Assembly: GCF_014279755.1 (NCBI RefSeq)
Contig: NZ_CP047951.1
Coordinates: 248,001-312,000, forward strand
Direction: 5' to 3'
Source: Synechococcus sp. PROS-U-1
GTDB taxonomy: Bacteria; Cyanobacteriota; Cyanobacteriia; PCC-6307; Cyanobiaceae
Length of the DNA stretch: 64,000 nucleotides
Below the pieces are notes generated by a model that saw nothing but the letters and a program-made list of their open reading frames with translations, made no database searches and was not told the origin of the DNA. Every line of letters starts with the position of its first letter. Position 1 is the stretch's first letter. Of this stretch, positions 30,429-39,223 are shown one piece after another. The position numbers were made by a program, and so were the translations under genes.

Positions 30429-32444
30429 TTAGATCAAGCTTGAGTTGATCACGTAGGTGCCGGTTTCATCCCCACCGCTTGCGGTCGCATTAAGGAAATA
30501 GAGCCCTTTCTTATTGATCGTTGCTGCGATCAAAGCGTCGTTGCCCTTGCCGCTGTCGTCATCGGAAAGAATGACTTTGCCTTTCGAATTCAGCAGTTGA
30601 AGGGCTGGGTCGGTGAGAGAGCTCCCTTGTAGATCAAATCGATAATTACCAGGCTTCAGTTTGAGTTTGAACCAATCTTCATCGGTTTGATAATCGATGG
30701 TGCCTGATTGGCTTCGCCCCATTTTGTACGTCTTGGCTGTTTTGGAGGATTCGTCCGTCTGCCATGCCGCAATCGTGTAGCTCCCCGTTACGGCATCGCG
30801 ATTGCCGCTGGCGTCGAGGATGTGCATGCCGCTCTTTTTCGGGGTGAATCGGATGACGGCATCTTTTCCGCTGCCACTGTCGTTATCAGAAGACAGGATC
30901 TTGCCTTTCTTGTCACGAAGGTTGAGGTAAGGATCAGACAGCGTGTTGCCCTTGAGCTCAAGGTGATAAGTGCGCCCCTTTTTGAGCTTCAGTTTGAACC
31001 AATCATGATCTGTCAGGTAGTCAATGGCCTTTTGCGTTGGATTGTTTGTTTTGAGTTTGATGGCACCTTGCGCTGTGGAATCACGATCGATGACCTTTAC
31101 TGTTGTTAATTTGTAAGTTCCGGTGTCGTTGCTTTGGATTGCTCCGGCATCGAGAAAGTAGGTGCCTGCTGTTGCGGCGGTGAAGCCGATCGAAGCATTG
31201 TTGCCCGCTCCACTGTTGTCGTCAGAGGTGATGAGAGTCCCGCTGGAGTTCCGCAGTTTGAGTTCGGGGTCTTTGAGGGTGATTGAGTTGAGGTTGAAAT
31301 TGTATCGAGTGTTTTTAGTGAGCTTTATTGCATACCAGTCTTTGTCTTTTGGATGTTGCACGTTGCCTGCAACGGATTTGCCAACCTTTAAGTTATTGGC
31401 TGTGCTTGCGCTTTCATCGGTTTGAAGGGCGATGAGTTTATAGCTTCCTGTTTTGGTATCACTGCTGTCACTTACATCGATATAAAAAGTCCCTGTTTTG
31501 CTTGGCTTGAAGTTTAGTATCGGATCATTGCTTGTATCAATGTTGTCGTTTTCGGCTAAGAGCGCTCCATAAGAGTCTCTGAGTTGAATTTTTGGATCAT
31601 TGAGCTCTGATCCCTCGACTGAAAATCGATAACCCTTTTTGCTAGAAAGATTGATTTTGTACCAATCATTGTCGCCTTTGTAGAGGATGGAGCCTTGTTT
31701 TGTTTCGCCGGGGTTGATTGAGTTTGCTGTGCTCTTGGATTCGTCGTAGTTGAGTTGCTTGGTGCTCAGTGTGTATGTCCCCCACCGATAGCCAGCGTCA
31801 CTTGCAATAAGATAGAAATCATCTGTGCTTGGAGCGGTAAAAGTAATGAGTGCATTATTGATTTCGTAGCCGCTATCGTTATCTTCGGCTAAGGTCTTGC
31901 CTTGAGAATCTTCAAGTATCAGATAGGGGTCGTATAATGAGGATTTTTCCATTTCGAATTGATAGGTACGACCTTCTGTGAGTTTTATCTTGTAGGAGTC
32001 TTCGTCCAGCTCGTGCTCAATTGTGGAGGCTTTGTTGGTGCCAACCGATATCGAAGTTGAGGTCGATTGAGTGTCGTCAGTTTTCCATGCGCTGATTTCG
32101 AAAGATCCTGTGTGGTACCAGGGATAAAAGGCTGGGTCTGGTGTGTCTGTTACCTCGAGGTAGTAAGTTCCCGACTGGGTTGGAGTGTAATAAATTAATG
32201 AGTTGAGGGAGTCAACATTTACTGTTTTTCCCGAATACCAGCCTGGCCCCAAATCATCGTTAGAATCGAGGGTTGAATTAGAAGAGTTGAGTAGGTATAG
32301 GTTGCTGTCTGAAAGTGATATTCCTTCTACGTAAAAGGCGTATTCGATTCCTGCGGATAGTTCGACGGAATACGTTTTGTAGTCACCCTCATTACTGATT
32401 TCTCCCCTAGTGCGTTCTCCAATGGGAAGGTTGATTGAGCTCAT
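30429..32444 (-). CDS. six-repeat PPC-like extracellular protein, no signal peptide
   Basis: 671-residue protein built almost wholly of six tandem domains of about 100-115 residues resembling bacterial pre-peptidase C-terminal (PPC) domains. Each repeat shows a D-x-D-W-[FY]-x-[IVL]-x-L core, a YxF/L-x-[VLF]-x-G segment, a D-P-x-[LI]-x-L-x-[DN]-[SK]-x-G turn, an acidic DDxSGxGxD loop and an F-x-P/A-x3-G-x-[YF] strand. There is no N-terminal signal peptide and no catalytic domain. Codon use is AT-richer than both neighbours. Absence of a signal plus Asp-rich beta domains suggests type I secretion, perhaps by the exporter at 10308. The last residues (TYVINSSLI) are Asp-free and hydrophobic, as in type I signals. 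All of that is inference. Confidence 0.8.
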   Translation of the reverse strand: MSSINLPIGERTRGEISNEGDYKTYSVELSAGIEYAFYVEGISLSDSNLYLLNSSNSTLDSNDDLGPGWYSGKTVNVDSLNSLIYYTPTQSGTYYLEVTDTPDPAFYPWYHTGSFEISAWKTDDTQSTSTSISVGTNKASTIEHELDEDSYKIKLTEGRTYQFEMEKSSLYDPYLILEDSQGKTLAEDNDSGYEINNALITFTAPSTDDFYLIASDAGYRWGTYTLSTKQLNYDESKSTANSINPGETKQGSILYKGDNDWYKINLSSKKGYRFSVEGSELNDPKIQLRDSYGALLAENDNIDTSNDPILNFKPSKTGTFYIDVSDSSDTKTGSYKLIALQTDESASTANNLKVGKSVAGNVQHPKDKDWYAIKLTKNTRYNFNLNSITLKDPELKLRNSSGTLITSDDNSGAGNNASIGFTAATAGTYFLDAGAIQSNDTGTYKLTTVKVIDRDSTAQGAIKLKTNNPTQKAIDYLTDHDWFKLKLKKGRTYHLELKGNTLSDPYLNLRDKKGKILSSDNDSGSGKDAVIRFTPKKSGMHILDASGNRDAVTGSYTIAAWQTDESSKTAKTYKMGRSQSGTIDYQTDEDWFKLKLKPGNYRFDLQGSSLTDPALQLLNSKGKVILSDDDSGKGNDALIAATINKKGLYFLNATASGGDETGTYVINSSLI

Positions 32445-32463
32445 CTACTTGAATTTTTGAGGT

Positions 32464-32477
32464 TGATAACCTTATCA
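32464..32477. promoter_or_regulatory. 14-bp palindrome upstream of the PPC-repeat gene
   Basis: TGATAA (32464-32469) and TTATCA (32472-32477) form a perfect inverted repeat with a 2-bp centre, 20 bp upstream of the minus-strand start at 32444. Its position over the expected promoter makes an operator plausible. The rest of the 148-bp divergent gap to the Nudix gene (32445-32592) shows nothing else I can name. Confidence 0.4.
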
Positions 32478-32592
32478 GTTGCTGGCAGCGCACTTCGTGT
32501 CAATCGTGCTCCCAAGACTGTCGTCTGACTTGTTTCGCTGAGCGGAGTCGTGCCCTCACTTGCCATGCTGGTGACCATTTCCTCCTGACCCC

Positions 32593-33153
32593 ATGGCGCC
32601 GTTGCCGGCCCCGGAGCCTTTTGAGTTGCTGGACACCGTTGAGGCGGTGGATGTGGGCAAGCTCCGTTTTGAGCGCAATCGGATCAAGTTGCCGATGGGT
32701 GTAGAAGCCACCTTCGGAATGATTCGCCATCCCGGCGCTTCTTTGGCGGTGCCGATCACAAACGATGGTCAGGTGGTGCTGCTGCGGCAGTACCGCTTTG
32801 CGGTGCAGGCCCGTCTGCTCGAGTTCCCCGCCGGCACCTTGGAAGAAGGGGAAGACCCCCTGGAATCCATGCAGCGGGAGTTGGGTGAAGAAGCCGGCTA
32901 CAGCGCGTCGCGCTGGGATGTTCTCGGCCCGATGCTCCCTTGCCCCGGCTATTCCGATGAGGTGATTCATTGCTTCTTGGCCAGGGAGCTCACCCCACTG
33001 GAGAACCCACCTGCCGGTGATGACGATGAAGACCTGGAGGTGGTGCTGATGAGCCCAGCCCAGCTGGACATGGCGCTGGCTTCGGGTGATGAATGGCTTG
33101 ATGGCAAGAGCGTCACCGCCTGGTTCCGCGCCAAGCAGCTTCTCGGCCTCTGA
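32593..33153 (+). CDS. Nudix hydrolase, ADP-ribose pyrophosphatase-like
   Basis: 186-residue Nudix enzyme probably cleaving ADP-ribose or a nucleotide sugar. The Nudix box runs GTLEEGEDPLESMQRELGEE, with the preceding LLRQYRFAVQARLLEFPAG typical of ADP-ribose pyrophosphatases. ATG at 32593. It overlaps phrB by one base (TGATG), so the two are co-transcribed; the pair Nudix-photolyase suggests a damage-response unit (inference). Precise substrate unknown. Confidence 0.88.
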   Translation: MAPLPAPEPFELLDTVEAVDVGKLRFERNRIKLPMGVEATFGMIRHPGASLAVPITNDGQVVLLRQYRFAVQARLLEFPAGTLEEGEDPLESMQRELGEEAGYSASRWDVLGPMLPCPGYSDEVIHCFLARELTPLENPPAGDDDEDLEVVLMSPAQLDMALASGDEWLDGKSVTAWFRAKQLLGL

Positions 33154-34586
33154 TGACAACCTCACGTGTTCTGTTCTGGCACCGCCGCGACCTGCGCCTG
33201 GAGGACAACCTCGGGCTGACGGCTGCTGTGGAGATCAGCCCCGCGGTGACCGGGGTGTATGTGCTCGACCCTCTGGTGATCGATCCTTCGGAACATTTGC
33301 CCCCGATGGCCCCGGCTCGGCTGTGGTTCTTGCTGGAAAGCCTGGTGGAATTGCAGCAGCGTTGGCGCGAGGCCGGCAGTCGGCTGTTGATCATTGAAGG
33401 CGACCCTGTGCAGGTGCTGCCGCAGCTGGCGCAGCAGATCAGTGCTGAGGCTGTGGTGTGGAACCGCGATGTGGAGCCCTATGCCCGTGAGCGTGACCGC
33501 CAGGTGGCCAAACGGTTGCAGGCCGATGGCTGCAAGGTGGTGGTGGATTGGGATCAACTCCTGATTGCTCCGGAGTTGCTCAAGACCGGCGCCGGCGATC
33601 CTTACCGGGTGTATGGCCCCTTCCTGCGCAACTGGCGCGGCCAGGTGCTGGCCCAGCAGCCCAGCACTATTGCAGCTCCTATGGGGCTGGTGGATCTGGA
33701 TCCAGCTCAAGTGCCGGCGGCAGATCCCCTGCCAGCCCTGCGGGAGAACCACGGGTTCAAGGGCGCCGAGATCTGCCCCTGTCGCCCTGGCGAGGCGGCG
33801 GCCCTGGAGCAACTCACCACGTTCTGTGATGGGCCGTTGCTCGGCTATGAGCCTGACCGCAATTTCCCCGGCACTCCCGGCACCTCGTATCTCAGTGCTG
33901 CTTTGAGTGTGGGCACCCTTAGCCCCCGCCAGGCTTGGAGCACCGCACAGACGGCCCGCGAGCAAGCCCGCAGCGAAGAGCAACTTCAGGCCATCGCCGT
34001 TTGGGAACAGGAGCTGGGCTGGCGCGAGTTCTACCAGCAGGCCTTGTTTCATTTTCCGGAACTGGCGGATGGTCCCTACCGGGAGCAGTGGCGTCGCTTC
34101 CCCTGGGAGAACAACGAGGACTGGTTCGACTTCTGGAAGGAGGGCCAGACCGGCATGCCGATCATCGATGCCGCCATGCGTCAGCTCAACCAGACCGGCT
34201 GGATGCACAACCGCTGCCGCATGATCGTGGCCTCCTATCTGGTTAAAGATCTGATCTGCGACTGGCGCTGGGGCGAGCGTGCCTTCATGGAGATGGAGGT
34301 AGACGGGGACCTGGCCGCCAACAACGGTGGGTGGCAGTGGAGTGCCAGCAGTGGCATGGACCCCAAGCCACTGCGGATCTTCAACCCCGCCACCCAGGCA
34401 TCCAAGTTCGATTCAGCCGGCGATTACATCCGCCAGTGGGTGCCTGAGCTGCGCCACGTGAACACCAAGGATCTGCTCAGTGGTGACATTGGCTCCCTCG
34501 AACGGCGGGACTATCCCGCACCGTTGGTGGATCACAAGAAACAACAGGCCAAATTCAAAGCGCTTTACGCCACCATCCGGTCCTGA
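33153..34586 (+). CDS. phrB: deoxyribodipyrimidine photolyase (class I CPD photolyase)
   Basis: Light-driven repair of cyclobutane pyrimidine dimers, FAD dependent. 477 residues: antenna-binding N-terminal domain (VLFWHRRDLRLEDNLGL; Rossmann-like, residues 5-130) and FAD domain with WEQELGWREFYQQAL, GMPIIDAAMRQLNQTGWMHNR, and DGDLAANNGGWQWSASSG. All signature regions are present. The cyanobacterial relative uses 8-HDF as antenna, as known for the Anacystis enzyme. Its last 22 bp overlap the end of the convergent aminotransferase gene. Confidence 0.96.
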   Translation: MTTSRVLFWHRRDLRLEDNLGLTAAVEISPAVTGVYVLDPLVIDPSEHLPPMAPARLWFLLESLVELQQRWREAGSRLLIIEGDPVQVLPQLAQQISAEAVVWNRDVEPYARERDRQVAKRLQADGCKVVVDWDQLLIAPELLKTGAGDPYRVYGPFLRNWRGQVLAQQPSTIAAPMGLVDLDPAQVPAADPLPALRENHGFKGAEICPCRPGEAAALEQLTTFCDGPLLGYEPDRNFPGTPGTSYLSAALSVGTLSPRQAWSTAQTAREQARSEEQLQAIAVWEQELGWREFYQQALFHFPELADGPYREQWRRFPWENNEDWFDFWKEGQTGMPIIDAAMRQLNQTGWMHNRCRMIVASYLVKDLICDWRWGERAFMEMEVDGDLAANNGGWQWSASSGMDPKPLRIFNPATQASKFDSAGDYIRQWVPELRHVNTKDLLSGDIGSLERRDYPAPLVDHKKQQAKFKALYATIRS

Positions 34587-35806
34587 TCGCGAGCATCATC
34601 TCGGCGGAACTGGGCGGGAGCGTTGGACACCAGCAGTTGTCGCAGCGTGTCGATCACGGCCCGCTGCTGCTCGCCATTGAGCTCCGGGAAGATCGGCAGG
34701 CTGAGAACCTGGCTGCAAAGCTGTTCGGTCACCGGCAGGGAGCCTTGCTCTAACCCCAGGTGGGCGTAGGCCGGCTGCCGATGGATGGGGATCGGGTAAT
34801 AGATGATCGTGCTCACACCACGCTCTTGCAGGGTCTGCTTGAGCCAGTCCCGGCAGCAGCTCTCTGGGATCCCATGGCGTGCACTCGTTGTGGAGGGATT
34901 GCAGCTGGCGTTGCAGAGCGGTTGGCCCGTGGGGCAGCTGCCAATGCGCACCACGAACTGGTTCCAGCTGTGGCCGTCGTCGGCTGTTGGAAGGGTGAGT
35001 CCGTTGAGATCACCCAGGGCTTTCCGGTAACGCGCGGCAATGGCTGCACGTTTGCCGATCCAGCTCTCCAGCTGCGGCAGCTTGACGTTCAGCACAGCGG
35101 CCTGGATCGCATCAAGCCGGGTGTTGTATCCAAGGCTGGTGTGCAGGTAGCGCTCGGGCATGCCATGCACGGCAAGCTCGCGCATGGTCTGGGCCAGCTC
35201 GGAGTTGTTGGTGGTGGCCGCACCACCGTCTCCCGCCGCGCCGAGGTTCTTGGTGGGGAAGAAGCTGAAGCAGCCCACATCGCCAAAGCTGCCTACGGGT
35301 TGACCGTTCCAGCGGGCTCCTGTGGCTTGGGCGCAGTCCTCGACAACCTTCAGCTGGTGCCCCTCGGCGATCGCCATTAGCCGGGACATGTTCACCGCCC
35401 GGCCGAACAGGTGCACCGGCATCAGGGCCTTGGTGGCTGGGGTGATCGCGGCCTCGATCTGATCGAAATCGATCAGATAAGTGGCGGGGTCGACGTCCAC
35501 GAACACCGGCGTGGCTCCGACGGCGCTGATCGCCTCAGCGGTGGCGAAAAAACTGAACGAGCAGGTGATCACCTCATCGCCGGCACCAATGCCTAGGGCC
35601 CGCAGGGCAAGGATCAGTGCATCGGTGCCGCTGTTGCAACCCACGGTGTGGTCGCAGCCAACGCTGGCAGCAAAGGATTCCTCGAAGCGTTTGATCTGCG
35701 GACCACCGATGTATTGGCCGCTGTGCAATACCCCAAGGACCGCCTCTTCGAGGTCCACACCCAGATCGTCGATCTGCTGGCTGAGGCTGAAGGGAGGTAC
35801 CTGCAT
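34565..35806 (-). CDS. DegT/DnrJ/EryC1-type PLP aminotransferase
   Basis: PLP-dependent sugar aminotransferase of 413 residues. N-terminal GQYIGGPQIKRFEESFAAS is typical, and the internal aldimine lysine is in FFPTKNLGAAGDGG (here Gly-Asp-Gly-Gly instead of the usual Gly-Glu-Gly-Gly). The active site also includes the nearby EDCAQATGA. Expected to transfer an amino group to a keto-sugar nucleotide for surface glycans, along with the other sugar genes. Substrate not deducible. A 19-bp gap separates it from the upstream thioredoxin-like gene; both may be one unit. Confidence 0.9.
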   Translation of the reverse strand: MQVPPFSLSQQIDDLGVDLEEAVLGVLHSGQYIGGPQIKRFEESFAASVGCDHTVGCNSGTDALILALRALGIGAGDEVITCSFSFFATAEAISAVGATPVFVDVDPATYLIDFDQIEAAITPATKALMPVHLFGRAVNMSRLMAIAEGHQLKVVEDCAQATGARWNGQPVGSFGDVGCFSFFPTKNLGAAGDGGAATTNNSELAQTMRELAVHGMPERYLHTSLGYNTRLDAIQAAVLNVKLPQLESWIGKRAAIAARYRKALGDLNGLTLPTADDGHSWNQFVVRIGSCPTGQPLCNASCNPSTTSARHGIPESCCRDWLKQTLQERGVSTIIYYPIPIHRQPAYAHLGLEQGSLPVTEQLCSQVLSLPIFPELNGEQQRAVIDTLRQLLVSNAPAQFRRDDARDQDRMVA

Positions 35807-35825
35807 AAAGCAAAGCTTAAGTGGC

Positions 35826-36410
35826 TCAGCCGAACCACTCCGGTTCGTGTCCGGGGTTCCACTTCACATTGCAGCCCACAGAGGCATTCTGCTTCTCGTT
35901 CACCGGCGATCCCGTCAGCACTGCATCCAGGGCGGCCCGTAGATCTCGGCCGTCGAGGGGCTGTTCATTGCCGGGTCGGCTGCCATCCAACTGCCCGCGA
36001 TAACGCAGGGTCTGCACGCAGTCGCTATCGGGTGAAAACAGGTAGAACTCCGGCGTGCAGGCGGCCTTGAGCGCCATGGCCAGGGTCTGCTGCTCATCCA
36101 GCAGGTAAGGAAATCCCCAGCCGTGGCGACGGGCCTGCTCCGCGAGCTGCTCTGGTCCGTCCTGAGGGTGGGTGACCAGGCTGTTGCTGCTCACACCGAT
36201 CAATTGCACCCGGTCGCCGAAGTCTCGATCCAGCCGCGTCAGTTCCGGTTCCACATGCTTCACGAACGGGCAATGGGCGCAAAGCACCATCAGCAGCAGG
36301 GGCCGTTGGTCCAGCGAGGAGTTGTCGAGCCGGCTGCCCGTGACCAGGGGGAGATCAAAGATGGGCAGGGGGGTGCCGAGCGCCAGCATCGTGGATGGTG
36401 TTAGAGCCAT
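35826..36410 (-). CDS. thioredoxin-fold AhpC/TSA family protein
   Basis: 194-residue thioredoxin-like protein from ATG 36410. The redox motif is CAHCPFVKH; the region GVSSNSLVTHPQDGP and the C-terminal ASVGCNVKWNPGHEPEW match a family common in cyanobacteria and marine bacteria (AhpC/TSA, sometimes called redoxin). No signal peptide. A third cysteine pair candidate is the C-terminal Cys in VGCNVKW. Upstream codons to 36623 are open but overlap the divergent lipoprotein gene and are not conserved in appearance. Substrate unknown. Confidence 0.85.
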   Translation of the reverse strand: MALTPSTMLALGTPLPIFDLPLVTGSRLDNSSLDQRPLLLMVLCAHCPFVKHVEPELTRLDRDFGDRVQLIGVSSNSLVTHPQDGPEQLAEQARRHGWGFPYLLDEQQTLAMALKAACTPEFYLFSPDSDCVQTLRYRGQLDGSRPGNEQPLDGRDLRAALDAVLTGSPVNEKQNASVGCNVKWNPGHEPEWFG

Positions 36411-36467
36411 GACGCGCAGACAGATTGGGTGAATCTGCTTCAGGATGACCATCTCCGGTGGTGATGG

Positions 36468-36986
36468 ATGCCGCGCCTGAGTCTGTTTTTGGGAGTTGCC
36501 TTGCTGCTGGCTGCTTGCGCTGGCTCTGAGGAACCGCCCAGTTGGCGATTGTTCTCCCTGCAGCGGTATGCCCCCCATGACGGGGTGGCCGTGGTGAATC
36601 AGCCCGATGGTTACGGGCTTCATATCTATCTGGAAACTGACACCAGCTTCCCGGGGGTGTGTCGTCCCCGTTGGCTTCCCGATCCAGCCCGGCTGTTCAA
36701 TGGCAACGGATCCACCCCATTCAGTTCCGGGCTGGCCACCCGTCAGGAGTTCTTTGATGCCGTGGCCCGTAGTGATGTGCGGGATCTGCTGGAGAAGGAG
36801 CTGGAGGCTTTATGCCAGGCCCGCGCCCCTGAGGACCGCTGGCAGTGGACCGAGCCGCCCAGAAGCGAAGACCAGGTGGTGCCTGTGCAGCTGCCATCTC
36901 TGGAGGAAGAGGACCTGCTCACCAATCCTGTGGAGGAACTGAAGCGGGCTCGGCAACTGCTCAAGGATCAGCGCGCTGGTGAGTAG
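36468..36986 (+). CDS. hypothetical lipoprotein
   Basis: 172-residue protein with a lipoprotein signal: hydrophobic LFLGVALLLAAC with lipobox Cys17. The mature part has no family I recognise: SWRLFSLQRYAPHDGVAVV, a Cys in FPGVCRPRWLP, then a charged C-terminal half with a Glu-rich tail. Both Cys in the mature part (VCRP and ALCQ) could form a disulfide if exported. Start ATG 36468. Its last 19 bp overlap the convergent photolyase-like gene. Confidence 0.6.
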   Translation: MPRLSLFLGVALLLAACAGSEEPPSWRLFSLQRYAPHDGVAVVNQPDGYGLHIYLETDTSFPGVCRPRWLPDPARLFNGNGSTPFSSGLATRQEFFDAVARSDVRDLLEKELEALCQARAPEDRWQWTEPPRSEDQVVPVQLPSLEEEDLLTNPVEELKRARQLLKDQRAGE

Positions 36987-37408
36987 CCCTCCCACACCAC
37001 CGCTTCGGCGTCCCGCCAATAGCGGCTGAATCGACCCAGCCGTGGTGGACGTGGCAGCTCCACGAAGGGCTGGGGATGCAACAGCTCCAGCGGCAGTTCC
37101 GCATCGATCGCTTCGCTAATCCGCTCCAGGCGCGGATCCACCGCACTGCTGCTCACCACACCGTCGGCCCCGTGGCGCCGGGCAAAGGCGAGCACCTCAG
37201 CGGCTACATCTCCTTTGCGCAGGGTGAGGGGAAGGTCGAGTGCATTTTCGTAGAGGAAGCCGAGCCGTTTGCGGCTGATCCGTGCGTCTCGGATCCAATG
37301 GGTGTCAAACACAAACACCGCTGGGGCATCGGGCCAGGTCTGCAGAGCCGGGTTGGTGGCACCGAGAGCTTCCTCGTGAATCCATAGGATCGGATGTTGA
37401 AACGTCAT
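36968..37408 (-). CDS. stand-alone photolyase/cryptochrome N-terminal (alpha/beta antenna) domain
   Basis: 146-residue protein that resembles only the N-terminal domain of photolyases: it begins TFQHPILWIHEEALGATNPAL where photolyases have LxWFRRDLRLxDNxAL, then AVFVFDTHW, FLYENALDLPLTLRKGDV, and HGADGVVSSSAV. No FAD domain is attached. The gene that would supply it is immediately upstream on the same strand (FAD domain, stop 14 bp before), so the photolyase fold is split between two proteins and in reversed gene order. It has no residues known for antenna binding that I can assign. Function unknown. Confidence 0.75.
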   Translation of the reverse strand: MTFQHPILWIHEEALGATNPALQTWPDAPAVFVFDTHWIRDARISRKRLGFLYENALDLPLTLRKGDVAAEVLAFARRHGADGVVSSSAVDPRLERISEAIDAELPLELLHPQPFVELPRPPRLGRFSRYWRDAEAVVWEGYSPAR

Positions 37409-37422
37409 GGGTGATCTCCTGC

Positions 37423-38328
37423 TTATCGCTTGGGACGGGCCAGGGCGGCACTGGCGCCACCGCTGCTCCTCCGTTGGCGTTGGCGGTTGCGGTCGTTGCC
37501 GCTGTCGCGGATTGCCGGCATCGGGGCGAACAGCTGGTGCTCCAGTTGGTCGTAGCTGCCGTCGAATGGGCAGGTGTTAGCGCTGGGGCAGGTGTCGCAG
37601 TAGCGCGCGTCGCTGTAACGCTCGAGGTTGCCGCGATTGAAGAAGTAAGGCTTGTGGCTGAAGGTGCTGGCCACCCACTGCCAGCTCAGATGGTTGCTGG
37701 CTGGGTCGCCATCCAGCAGGTGCTGTAGGAACCAGTCGGCTCCTGCCTTCCAGTGCACCCGGCGCCAGTGCACGAGCCAGGCGGCCATCCACATCCGGGC
37801 GTGGTTGTGCAGCCAGCCGGTGGTCACCAGTTGATCGCGGAAGCCATCCATGCAGGCCAGCCCGGTGGTGCCATCACGAACATCGCCCGGCAGCTCCCGG
37901 GAATAGGCGCCGGCGTCATGGCCCGTCTTGAACGGTTCCTGATCGTCGTTGATGCCATCGCCCAGATCGAGCCACATCCGTTGCCAGAAGTCGCGCCAAC
38001 CGAGTTCGTTGATCAGTTTTCCGCCCTCATCGCGATTGCGGATCTGTGTGAACACTGAATCGCGCACCTCGGCCAGGCCCAGAACGCCATGGCGGATGTA
38101 GGGCGACAGCCCGGTGACCGCGCCCTTGAGGTGGTTGCGGCTCTTGGCGTAGCGCTTGGCGTCGATCCGCCGCAGCTTTTTGTCGGCTGCCTCACGGCCA
38201 CCGCGGATCGGGCTGAGGGCCCCTTCAGCCTCAGGAAACTCCTGCGCCAACAGAGCATTTAGCGCATCCCGTGATGCGAATTGCCGCGGCAGATCGCCGT
38301 CGATCGGGGGTGACGCAGCGCTGGGCAC
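37423..38328 (-). CDS. stand-alone photolyase/cryptochrome FAD-binding domain protein
   Basis: 301-residue protein corresponding to the C-terminal FAD domain of photolyases: LSPYIRHGVLGLAEVRDSV, ELGWRDFWQRMW, TTGWLHNHARMWMAAWLVH and LDGDPASNHLSWQWVAST. There is no antenna domain; the gene for one lies 14 bp downstream. The C-terminal end carries YCDTCPSANTCPF, three cysteines in C-x2-C-x5-C spacing, and another cysteine in GLACMDGFRD in the position where photolyases have PIIDAAM. A metal or FeS site, as in the iron-sulfur cryptochrome/photolyases, is possible but unproved. The basic Arg-rich tail may bind DNA. The divergent fabI starts 83 bp away. Confidence 0.82.
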   Translation of the reverse strand: MPSAASPPIDGDLPRQFASRDALNALLAQEFPEAEGALSPIRGGREAADKKLRRIDAKRYAKSRNHLKGAVTGLSPYIRHGVLGLAEVRDSVFTQIRNRDEGGKLINELGWRDFWQRMWLDLGDGINDDQEPFKTGHDAGAYSRELPGDVRDGTTGLACMDGFRDQLVTTGWLHNHARMWMAAWLVHWRRVHWKAGADWFLQHLLDGDPASNHLSWQWVASTFSHKPYFFNRGNLERYSDARYCDTCPSANTCPFDGSYDQLEHQLFAPMPAIRDSGNDRNRQRQRRSSGGASAALARPKR

Positions 38329-38411
38329 CGGCCTTCATGAGTAGAGGAGCGGTGATCCTGGCGGGGGATGGAGGAGAATCGCGCGAATGCAACCCGTTCC
38401 GGTCTGTCCCG

Positions 38412-39194
38412 ATGCTGCTTGATCTCACCGGCAAGAAGATTCTCGTCACCGGCATCGCCAACAACCGTTCGATCGCCTGGGGCATCGCCCAGCAGTTGAA
38501 GGCGGCGGGCGCTGAGCTGGGTATTACCTACCTGCCCGACGACAAAGGCCGCTTTGAGGCCAAGGTGCGTGAACTCACCGCTCCGTTGGAGCCCAGTCTG
38601 TTTCTGCCCTTGAACGTGCAGGACGCCGACCAGATGGCTGAAGTGTTCGGGGAGATCAAGGAGAAGTGGGGGGTTCTCGATGGCCTGGTGCACTGCCTGG
38701 CCTTTGCGGGCAAGGAGGAGTTGATCGGCGACTACAGCGCCACGACAGCTGAGGGCTTCGCCCGCTCCCTCGACATCAGCGCTTATTCCTTGGCTCCTCT
38801 CTGTGCACACGCCAAGCCTCTGTTCAGCGAGAAGGCCGGTGTGATCACCTTGTCGTATCTGGGCGCTGAACGAGCCATCCCCAATTACAACGTGATGGGT
38901 GTGGCGAAGGCCGCGCTGGAAGCGTCTGTTCGCTACCTCGCCGCTGAGCTGGGTCCCGAGAAGCAGGTGCGCGTGAATGCCATTAGTGCTGGCCCGATCC
39001 GCACCCTGGCCAGCTCCGCCATTGGTGGCATCCTCGAGATGATCCACAACGTGGAGGAGAAGGCTCCATTGCGTCGCACGGTCACCCAGATGGAGGTGGG
39101 CGGCACCGCAGCCTTCCTGCTCAGCGATCTGGCCAGCGGCATTTCCGGTCAGACCATTTATGTGGATGCGGGCTACTGCGTCACGGGGATGTAA
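38412..39194 (+). CDS. fabI: enoyl-[acyl-carrier-protein] reductase (NADH) FabI
   Basis: Last reduction step of type II fatty acid synthesis. 260 residues from ATG 38412 ([14 protein letters not shown]). Family features: [26 protein letters not shown], the catalytic Tyr-x6-Lys in [13 protein letters not shown] and [17 protein letters not shown]. The frame is open 47 codons upstream but that part lies over the divergent photolyase-like gene. A GGAGGAGA stretch at 38371-38378 is too far to be the RBS. hisB follows 29 bp later in the same direction. Confidence 0.97.
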   Translation: MLLDLTGKKILVTGIANNRSIAWGIAQQLKAAGAELGITYLPDDKGRFEAKVRELTAPLEPSLFLPLNVQDADQMAEVFGEIKEKWGVLDGLVHCLAFAGKEELIGDYSATTAEGFARSLDISAYSLAPLCAHAKPLFSEKAGVITLSYLGAERAIPNYNVMGVAKAALEASVRYLAAELGPEKQVRVNAISAGPIRTLASSAIGGILEMIHNVEEKAPLRRTVTQMEVGGTAAFLLSDLASGISGQTIYVDAGYCVTGM

Positions 39195-39211
39195 GGCACG
39201 ATGTGAACAGT

Positions 39212-39216
39212 GGAGG
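39212..39216 (+). promoter_or_regulatory. Shine-Dalgarno of hisB deciding the start
   Basis: GGAGG at 39212-39216 lies 7 nt before ATG 39224, ideal spacing. The alternative GTG at 39203 in the same frame has no RBS. Confidence 0.8.
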
Positions 39217-39223
39217 TGGAGTG

